Positions 1 to 4,040 of a stretch of DNA of 19,151 bases are shown here, piece by piece. This DNA is from Candidatus Cloacimonadota bacterium (GTDB lineage: Bacteria; Cloacimonadota; Cloacimonadia; JGIOTU-2), in NCBI GenBank assembly GCA_014384665.1, contig JACNFI010000229.1:1-19151 (forward strand), written 5' to 3'. Below the pieces are notes generated by a model. It worked only from the letters and a program-made list of their open reading frames with translations. It was not told where the DNA came from and did not search any database. How positions within the stretch are numbered: position 1 is the stretch's first letter; each line of letters begins with the position of its first letter. A program made the translations under genes and the position numbers.

Positions 1-2
1 AG

Positions 3-146
3 GGTTTTCAACCGTTTCCTGTAAAAAGAGGTATTGCATTTCTTGGTTTCAGGATATATCCATTTTACCGGAAGGTTTTACCAAAAGGGATAAATCGTTT
101 CCGTAAGAGACTGAAGAAATTGAAAAGGGATTATGTTTTATGTTAA
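3..146 (+). CDS. Reverse transcriptase, C-terminal fragment (left edge)
   Basis: An open frame enters from the left edge and gives 47 residues up to TAA at 144-146. It begins GFQPFPVKRGIAFLGFRIYP and goes on with basic residues (NRFRKRLKKLKRDY). A GxxFLGFRIYP block followed by an arginine/lysine-rich helix is the thumb-side end of bacterial retron/DGR/group II-type reverse transcriptases (RNA-directed DNA polymerase). The catalytic YxDD part lies outside the window, so the subclass cannot be decided. The frame stops soon after the basic helix, whereas many relatives carry a further tail of tens of residues. A dispersed repeat (155-200) begins just after the stop, so the tail may have been lost to it. 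No start codon is visible. Confidence 0.6.
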   Translation, partial: GFQPFPVKRGIAFLGFRIYPFYRKVLPKGINRFRKRLKKLKRDYVLC

Positions 147-154
147 CAATTGTA

Positions 155-200
155 AACCTTTCGAATGGTTGAGCTCGCGAGACCCTTTCATCCTTCGTAG
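155..200 (-). repeat. Dispersed repeat X, copy 1 (inverted relative to 3241-3286)
   Basis: The reverse complement of this 46-bp stretch aligns without gaps to 3241-3286, with about 35 of 46 positions identical by hand. The shared words are ACGAAGG, TCAACCAT and AAGGTT. It begins 8 bp after the stop of the reverse transcriptase fragment. Copy 2 lies just before the membrane protein gene at 3306. Confidence 0.5.
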
Positions 201-264
201 AATACTTCGGAGAATGGACGCAATGGTTGGATGATTAAAGATTTAAGATTGAAGACCTTTGCGA

Positions 265-339
265 ATTTATGCCGTTTTGAATACTCTTTTTCATTCAACT
301 GGTATTTATGCCGTTGAATCTCTTTCTTATTCAACTGGT
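265..339 (+). repeat. Two-copy imperfect tandem repeat
   Basis: Copy 1 (265-303, 39 bp) and copy 2 (304-339, 36 bp) both start ATTTATGCCGTT and end ATTCAACTGGT, with a T/C-rich middle. They lie directly end to end. The repeat is non-coding and of unknown role. Confidence 0.65.
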
Positions 340-518
340 ATGGTTGAGAATCTTAGTAAGATTAAATGGCAAATATGGAGTCGGCGACTCTGTCGCCGTA
401 ATAAGCCGAGAGACTTCCGCCAGAGGTGGACAGGCGGCTACTCCAAATTATAACAAAAAAATAAAAAAAGTCCCGAGATGAATCGGGATCTCGATTAAAA
501 TCGGGAAAAGGAGAAAAA

Positions 519-1289
519 ATGCAAAAGAAAGCATTAGTAGTACTTTGTATCATCTTGCTGCCGGTTTTAGCGTTTGCCGCAAATGAGATGTATCACGGCG
601 GCAGCTATGACGGCTATGGAATGGGAGAGACAGCGGAAGGAGGAAGCACCCTGCCCGTAGAACTCTCCACCTTCACAGCCCAATTCCTAAATGGAGTACC
701 AACTTTATACTGGAAAACAGAGTCAGAAACAGATAATCTTGGTTGGTTTATTTACAGGAATGCAGAAGATGATTTTACAACTGCTGAAAGAATCACTGAT
801 TATTTAATTGAAGGTTATGGCACAACATCAGAACCGCATCATTATATTTATGAGGATGCTAATTTGATTGCAATCTCAGGAGATACTTATTGGTATTGGA
901 TTGAGAGTGTGGATCTTGGTGGAGCATTTCATAGATATGAGCCTGAGACAGTAATAATTCAAGGCACTCCAGAGCATCACGAGACACCTGAAATACCGAA
1001 GCAGTATGGACTTCACCAGAATAATCCAAATCCTCTAAGAGATGGTTCAACAGAGATAAGTTTTCGTCTTCACAATACAGCAAGAGTAGAGGTAAAGATA
1101 TACAACATTCGTGGTGAATTGGTAAAGGATTTATACAAAGGAATAGCTTATGAAGATGATGAGATTAAAGACATTATCTGGGATGGCAGAGATGAGAATG
1201 GAGTTGTGCAGGGAACAGGGATATATTTGTATCAGTTGAAAGTGAATGGTAAGCCGTATGAAGTAAAAAGGCTGATAGTAATAAGGTGA
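519..1289 (+). CDS. Secreted protein with FlgD-like/T9SS-type sorting domain
   Basis: A 256-residue exported protein. A Sec signal peptide covers residues 1-20 (MQKKALVVLCIILLPVLAFA), with cleavage likely after AFA. After a Gly/Tyr-rich linker comes the block TLPVELSTFTAQF ... LYWKTESETDNLGWFIYRN, then SGDTYWYWIESVDLGG. This is the fibronectin-like beta domain that often precedes sorting tails in FCB-group secreted proteins. Residues from about 165 to the end (NNPNPLRDGSTEISF, VEVKIYNIRGELVKDL, IIWDGRDENG, GIYLYQLKVNG) are the FlgD Ig-like/type IX-style C-terminal domain, normally used for outer-membrane secretion or surface attachment. The start is set by AAGGAG at 508-513, six bases before the ATG. 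The protein is short for this class and has no catalytic domain between signal and tail, so it may be a small surface protein. A strong terminator follows. Confidence 0.85.
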   Translation: MQKKALVVLCIILLPVLAFAANEMYHGGSYDGYGMGETAEGGSTLPVELSTFTAQFLNGVPTLYWKTESETDNLGWFIYRNAEDDFTTAERITDYLIEGYGTTSEPHHYIYEDANLIAISGDTYWYWIESVDLGGAFHRYEPETVIIQGTPEHHETPEIPKQYGLHQNNPNPLRDGSTEISFRLHNTARVEVKIYNIRGELVKDLYKGIAYEDDEIKDIIWDGRDENGVVQGTGIYLYQLKVNGKPYEVKRLIVIR

Positions 1290-1297
1290 ATCTTTTA

Positions 1298-1340
1298 AAA
1301 CTCGACTCGAGTTCCTGGAACCCGAGTCGGGTTTTTTGTT
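1298..1340 (+). terminator. Rho-independent terminator after the secreted protein gene
   Basis: The arms are 1298-1311 (AAACTCGACTCGAG) and 1321-1334 (CCCGAGTCGGGTTT). They form a stem of about 14 bp with one G-T pair and one mismatch, a 9-base loop, and a run of T in the second arm and beyond. It begins 9 bp after the TGA at 1287-1289. Confidence 0.85.
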
Positions 1341-1373
1341 TATGAAGCAAAAAGTCTGATTGTAATAATGTAA
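1341..1373 (+). pseudogene. Remnant of a second sorting-domain gene tail
   Basis: Thirty-three bases match 1257-1289, the last codons of the secreted protein gene, at 28 of 33 positions, including the stop. They translate as YEAKSLIVIM-stop, against YEVKRLIVIR-stop in the intact gene. This is the end of a FlgD-like sorting tail with no gene body in front of it, directly behind the terminator. It is most simply a scar of recombination between two paralogous secreted protein genes, or of gene loss. Confidence 0.6.
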
Positions 1374-1376
1374 CGT

Positions 1377-1390
1377 CCCGATAAATCGGG
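1377..1390. repeat. TCCCGAT/ATCGGGA palindrome (dispersed short repeat)
   Basis: CCCGATAAATCGGG is a self-complementary word. The same kind of word, whole or half, recurs at about 474-505, 1438-1451, 1814-1837, 1988-1995, 2849-2860, 3135-3148 and 3225-3243. Nearly all copies are intergenic; the exceptions include the one inside the end of the MazF-like gene. They behave like a small dispersed palindromic family. Confidence 0.55.
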
Positions 1391-1571
1391 ATCCTCACTT
1401 GCGACATAATCGGGACGATTGTGCTACAAGGTAATGCTCCGATATATCGGGGTAAAACGCTTCATTAGACTCAATAAAATGTATCGCATCATGCTTATTG
1501 TAGTATCTGAAATTTGTGCATCGAAATCGTTAGACTAGCATTTGCCTAATCCCAAGTATTGCTATAATATA

Positions 1572-1664
1572 AACAGGATTACAAATCCTGTTAGGATCGA
1601 TTGGAGTTTTCAATTTAATACTATCTCTAAAACAAACGATCCTAACACCATTTGTAATGGTGTT
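1572..1664. mobile_element. MITE/REP-doublet-like element with two inverted, covarying hairpins
   Basis: The left hairpin is 1572-1592 (AACAGGATT-ACA-AATCCTGTT) followed by AGGATCG. The right end is the inverse: CGATCC (1637-1642), then the hairpin 1644-1664 (AACACCATT-TGT-AATGGTGTT). Reverse-complementing the right 28 bases (1637-1664) gives the left 28 bases (1572-1599) except at four positions. Those four are two G-C pairs flipped to C-G, so both stems stay perfectly paired. The 37 bp between them are A/T-rich and non-coding. Terminal inverted copies with conserved stems fit a non-autonomous mobile element or a REP pair moved by a Y1/RAYT-type transposase. No transposase gene is present in the window. 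Confidence 0.65.
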
Positions 1665-1843
1665 TGTAATCTCTTTATAAAAAATACAGGATTTTGAATA
1701 ATTAGAATCCATTATTTATCTTCATTTAATCACCTGCGAAACTTGAGTTAGTTAAATGGTAAATAAGACCCTGGGTTCCATATTTATTGGGACTGGAGGT
1801 CTTTTTGTATATCCCGATTTATCGTCCCGATTTACCTGTCCTG

Positions 1844-1974
1844 TTTACCCCGTTAAATTCTTTCTTTTATTTAACAGGGGTGAAATCTCTTTTTTCTATT
1901 TATCCCGCTTGCCCTGTGTAATCTCTTTTATCTGTTATTACACATGGGTTAAATCTCATCTTTATGTATTTAAC
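1844..1974. repeat. Array of three imperfect hairpins
   Basis: Three inverted repeats follow one another: TTTACCCCGTTAAAT (1844-1858) with ATTTAACAGGGGTGAAA (1869-1885); CCCTGTGTAAT (1911-1921) with ATTACACATGGG (1937-1948); GTTAAAT (1949-1955) with ATTTAAC (1968-1974). The stretches after the first and second arms share the word AAATCTC or TAATCTC followed by T-rich sequence, so the array may have grown by duplication. The CCCCGTTA(A/G)AT word recurs in the inverted repeat at 6472-6587. Confidence 0.5.
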
Positions 1975-2278
1975 TGGGATTTCACAGGGATCGGGATTTG
2001 AATCACCGAGATGATTTATTACATCGCAGGAAGGAAAATAGTCAAAAATTATTAAAATTTCTGGGGTATGCAAAGTAATTATCCCAGAATATGCATAAGC
2101 CACAGATGAACACAGATATTCACAGATTATATAAGGATTTTTGCGAATATTATCTTTCAACCTTTGGATGAAGAACGAATTTTGAATTTAATTTTTGTAA
2201 CCTTTTTATTTAGTCATCTTGTGGCAATCTTCTGATAATTGCATTATTTCTTAACGCATAATTTGTGATTATTATTCC

Positions 2279-2308
2279 TTGACAATTAATAAGTAATTAT
2301 AATGTAAT
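2279..2308 (+). promoter_or_regulatory. Probable sigma-70 promoter of the mazEF-like operon
   Basis: TTGACA at 2279-2284 and TGTAAT at 2303-2308 are 18 bp apart in a very A/T-rich stretch. They end 17 bp before the antitoxin ATG at 2326. A TATAAT at 2298-2303 is better in sequence but only 13 bp from the -35. Confidence 0.5.
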
Positions 2309-2325
2309 AACACCAGAGGTGAAAA

Positions 2326-2574
2326 ATGAAAACTTCAATTATACCAATAGGTAATTCAAAAGGGATTAGAAGCCCAAAGGCAATTATAGAACAATGCCAC
2401 ATTGAAAAGGATGTTGATTTAGAGATTAAAGATGGGAAAATCATTATTATGTCTATCAAGTATAAACCAAGGGAGGATTGGGAAAATGCCTTCAAAATGA
2501 TGCACGATAGTTATGACGATAAGTTAATAGTAGAAGATAATATTGATTTAGAGATTGGAGAATGGGAATGGTAG
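2326..2574 (+). CDS. mazE: MazE/AbrB-type antitoxin
   Basis: An 82-residue protein whose first ~45 residues fit the swapped-hairpin AbrB/MazE DNA-binding fold: SIIPIGNSKGIRSPKAIIEQ followed by an acidic strand (DVDLEIKDGKIIIM). The GNSKGIR-PKA core is the family hallmark. The acidic, tryptophan-containing tail (EDNIDLEIGEWEW) is where MazE antitoxins usually wrap the toxin. A purine-rich ribosome site (AGAGGTG, 2314-2320) precedes the ATG. The stop overlaps the start of the downstream toxin, the usual type II toxin-antitoxin layout with translational coupling. The protein probably neutralises the toxin and represses its own promoter. Confidence 0.85.
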   Translation: MKTSIIPIGNSKGIRSPKAIIEQCHIEKDVDLEIKDGKIIIMSIKYKPREDWENAFKMMHDSYDDKLIVEDNIDLEIGEWEW

Positions 2575-2918
2575 TCAAACAATATGATGTTTTTCTCGTT
2601 TGCCTGGATCCTACAGTTGATCATGAAATAAAAAAATCGCGTCCCTGCATCGTTCTCTCACCCGATGAAATGAACAAATACATCTCTACCGTTATTATTG
2701 CACCAATGACAACCAAATCCCGTTCTTATCCAACTCGTATACATATTACTTTTCAGAAAAAGAAAGGATGGGTTGTATTAGACCAAATTAGAACCATTGA
2801 TAAACAGAGATTGATTAAAAGGCTTGGGGAAAAACTAAAACCTTGCGATCCCGATATATCGCATAAGCGTCAACTTAACGATAAAAGATTTAGATGTATT
2901 TTCTTTGGAAAGCCTTAA
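2568..2918 (+). CDS. mazF: MazF/PemK-type endoribonuclease toxin with repeat-derived C-terminus
   Basis: Starting at the second ATG (2568), which sits 7 bp after GGAG at 2557-2560, the product has 116 residues; the ATG at 2562 is too close to the ribosome site. The MazF/PemK core is clear: YDVFLVCLDPTVDHEIKKSRPCIVLS, then TVIIAPMTTKSRSYPTRI and GWVVLDQIRTIDKQRLIKRLG. The conserved arginine (about R26) and threonine (about T49) linked to mRNA cleavage are present. The last quarter is odd. About 16 residues (roughly 91-106, KPCDPDISHKRQLNDK) are encoded by 2847-2884, a dispersed repeat that recurs inverted at 3113-3150. MazF proteins normally end here in a helix (LxxVLxxLxxLF). Whether the toxin still folds or binds the antitoxin cannot be judged from sequence alone. 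Confidence 0.85.
   Translation: MVVKQYDVFLVCLDPTVDHEIKKSRPCIVLSPDEMNKYISTVIIAPMTTKSRSYPTRIHITFQKKKGWVVLDQIRTIDKQRLIKRLGEKLKPCDPDISHKRQLNDKRFRCIFFGKP
2847..2884 (+). repeat. Dispersed repeat Y, copy 1, inside the mazF-like gene
   Basis: Thirty-eight bases whose reverse complement matches 3113-3150 at about 34 of 38 positions. It contains the palindromic word CCCGATATATCG and the word GCGTCAACTTAA. It lies in frame in the toxin gene, adding residues rather than stopping translation. Confidence 0.75.
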
Positions 2919-2950
2919 AAGGCTTAATATTAGCCCTTTATATCTGATCC

Positions 2951-3005
2951 CAGCCATAACCCAGTGAAATATTCCTTACAGAATTTCACGGGTTAAAAAT
3001 GGCTG
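2951..3005 (+). repeat. Long imperfect hairpin
   Basis: The stem blocks pair in order: CAGCCAT (2951-2957) with ATGGCTG (2999-3005); AACCC (2958-2962) with GGGTT (2990-2994); GTGAAAT (2964-2970) with ATTTCAC (2983-2989). There are 19 pairs around a 12-base loop. It is 32 bp after the toxin stop and could also act as a weak terminator or protect the mRNA end, though no T-run follows directly. Confidence 0.6.
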
Positions 3006-3037
3006 GGCTACGGATTTTTTTCTGCCAATTTCAGTAG

Positions 3038-3096
3038 CCCAGTGCTTTAGCACTGGGGATAGATAAGCAAAGCACCCTCCCAGGGGCTTTAGCCCC
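3038..3096. repeat. REP-like hairpin pair
   Basis: CCCAGTGC-TTTA-GCACTGGG (3038-3057) and GGGGC-TTTA-GCCCC (3083-3096) are two GC-rich hairpins with the same TTTA loop, 25 bp apart. GC-rich hairpins with a constant loop are typical of REP sequences mobilised by REP-associated (Y1) transposases. No such transposase is in the window. Confidence 0.6.
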
Positions 3097-3112
3097 TTTA
3101 TTTTACAGCAAA

Positions 3113-3150
3113 TTATCCTTAAGTTGACGCCTATGCGATATATCGGGACG
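3113..3150 (-). repeat. Dispersed repeat Y, copy 2 (inverted)
   Basis: This is the inverted partner of 2847-2884, ending in GCGATATATCGGGACG. The two copies face each other across about 230 bp and could pair as a long stem in a read-through transcript. Confidence 0.7.
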
Positions 3151-3240
3151 CAATGGTTGATTTGAGTCTTTAGACCTTCGCAATGGTTGATTTGCTCTCA
3201 AAACCATTACGCCTGTTCTCCATAGTCCCGAAAGCATTCG

Positions 3241-3286
3241 GGACGAAGGGTGAAGAGGTTTCACAAGTTCAACCATCCGTAAGGTT
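3241..3286 (+). repeat. Dispersed repeat X, copy 2
   Basis: Partner of the inverted copy at 155-200, with about 35 of 46 positions the same. It ends 20 bp before the ATG of the membrane protein at 3306, so it forms most of that gene's leader. Confidence 0.5.
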
Positions 3287-3305
3287 TTAATAATGGAGAT
3301 ATGAA

Positions 3306-3947
3306 ATGGAAAGAATAGGTATCAAGACATTTGTATCAACTTTAGCATTCTTTGGATTTGGCTATATGCTGTTAGTCATTACAAATCGTGCTGGGAAAAT
3401 ACCGTATCTTTTTGCTGGCTTTGTCTTGTTATTCATCGGAATATTCCTATTTCTTAAATCTGAAAAAATTAAAGATAATATCTTCAAAAGCAATCTATTA
3501 GCAATTTTCAGCGGCATTTCCCTCTGGGGATTTTTCGGAGAATTCCTTGAAAACGGTGATTTATTTATCAAAGATGCAACTATAGAAATTGCACATTGGA
3601 ATTTTTTTCCCATTCTGATTCTGACTATTTTTCTATTCCTGAATTTGAGAAAACATTTGCCTATTCCTGTTCAATTTTCACTCTCAAGTTTTTTACTTAT
3701 CTGGACATTGCATTTTATTATGATTTTTCAATTAGAGGTTCTATCCCGGACACATCTTTCTACTTATATAATGTGTGGTATATTTGTGATTTTAACTGGT
3801 CTTTCAATTTATAATGTAAGGAAAAGTAAACAAATCAATTCTATTATGTTCTGGTCATATTTTGGATTGCTTACTGCGTGGTCTGTTCTGGAATATATCT
3901 GGGTTTGGCGACTAATTCCAGGACCGTATTCAATTAAAATAATTTAA
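3306..3947 (+). CDS. Multi-pass membrane protein, unknown function
   Basis: I do not recognise a family. The 213 residues contain about seven hydrophobic segments (for example FVSTLAFFGFGYMLLVI, YLFAGFVLLFIGIFLFL, FFPILILTIFLFLN, YIMCGIFVILTGLSIY), with few charges apart from short loops and a KSEKIKDNIFK stretch after helix 2. An acidic loop (GEFLENGDLFIKDATIE) and aromatic residues near the end (SVLEYIWVWRLIPGPY) may be functional. The start is set by GGAG at 3295-3298, seven bases before the ATG. It ends 18 bp before the promoter that drives the MMPL gene, so it is probably transcribed separately, with its promoter hidden in the repeats upstream. Confidence 0.7.
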   Translation: MERIGIKTFVSTLAFFGFGYMLLVITNRAGKIPYLFAGFVLLFIGIFLFLKSEKIKDNIFKSNLLAIFSGISLWGFFGEFLENGDLFIKDATIEIAHWNFFPILILTIFLFLNLRKHLPIPVQFSLSSFLLIWTLHFIMIFQLEVLSRTHLSTYIMCGIFVILTGLSIYNVRKSKQINSIMFWSYFGLLTAWSVLEYIWVWRLIPGPYSIKII

Positions 3948-3964
3948 TAAAAAATAATAAAAAA

Positions 3965-4007
3965 CTTGACAAGTATATTTTATAGTTGAGAATGTGTCTC
4001 ATTCTCA
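3965..4007 (+). promoter_or_regulatory. Promoter and Fur-like palindromic operator before the MMPL gene
   Basis: TTGACA at 3966-3971, a 16-bp spacer and GAGAAT at 3988-3993 form a plausible -35/-10 pair. Over the -10 lies a perfect inverted repeat, TGAGAATG (3987-3994), TGTCT, CATTCTCA (4000-4007). A repressor bound there would block the promoter. The same layout recurs at 18632-18674 before the FmdE-domain gene. The half-site TGAGAAT and the A/T-rich palindrome fit a Fur-family site, but the binding protein is not in the window, so this identity is inference. Confidence 0.65.
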
Positions 4008-4040
4008 TTTATCTAAAAATTAAAATTACGGAGGATAAAA

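Larger units (their letters stand above)
147..518 (+). other. Non-coding, repeat-rich gap
   Basis: There is no convincing gene here. The stretch holds a dispersed repeat at 155-200 that recurs inverted at 3241-3286, a two-copy tandem repeat at 265-339, a GC-rich hairpin at 382-398 (7-bp stem CGGCGAC/GTCGCCG, loop TCT), a second short stem at 417-437 (CCGCC/GGCGG), and ATCGGGA-type palindromes at about 474-505. The short frame at 259-453 spans the tandem repeat and the hairpins, has no good ribosome site and resembles no family, so it is not called. Confidence 0.6.
1374..2278 (+). other. Long gene-free, repeat-rich gap
   Basis: No supported gene lies between the duplicated tail and the mazEF promoter. 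The stretch contains palindromes of the CCCGATAAATCGGG type (near 1377-1390, 1438-1451 and 1814-1837), the paired-hairpin element at 1572-1664, a possible terminator-like stem near 1767-1805 (AAGACC ... GGTCTTTTT), a run of imperfect hairpins at 1844-1974, and a dispersed motif near 2100-2127 (CACAGATGAACACAGAT). The open frames at 1756-2001 (+) and 1900-2160 (-) run across these repeats, lack family features and are rejected. Confidence 0.6.
2919..3305 (+). other. Repeat-packed gap after the toxin gene
   Basis: No gene is seen here. In order: a long imperfect hairpin (2951-3005), a REP-like hairpin pair (3038-3096), the inverted copy of repeat Y (3113-3150), a direct repeat CGCAATGGTTGATTTG (3149-3164 and 3179-3194, 30 bp apart), a CCCGAAAGCATTCGGG palindrome (3226-3241) and repeat X copy 2 (3241-3286). 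Almost every base belongs to some repeat. Confidence 0.65.

Noticed and set aside
265..339. CRISPR-like array
   Set aside because: Only two copies, directly adjacent without spacers, and no cas genes.
259..453. 64-codon + strand open frame
   Set aside because: It crosses a tandem repeat and two hairpins, has no ribosome site and resembles no protein family.
147..518. Diversity-generating template repeat next to the reverse transcriptase
   Set aside because: No stretch here matches another part of the window with adenine-specific differences, and there is no accessory Avd gene; the 519-1289 protein has no C-type-lectin-like variable tail.
1756..2160. Open frames on both strands in the long gap
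   Set aside because: They run through the hairpin array; their residues reflect repeated words rather than a protein-like pattern.
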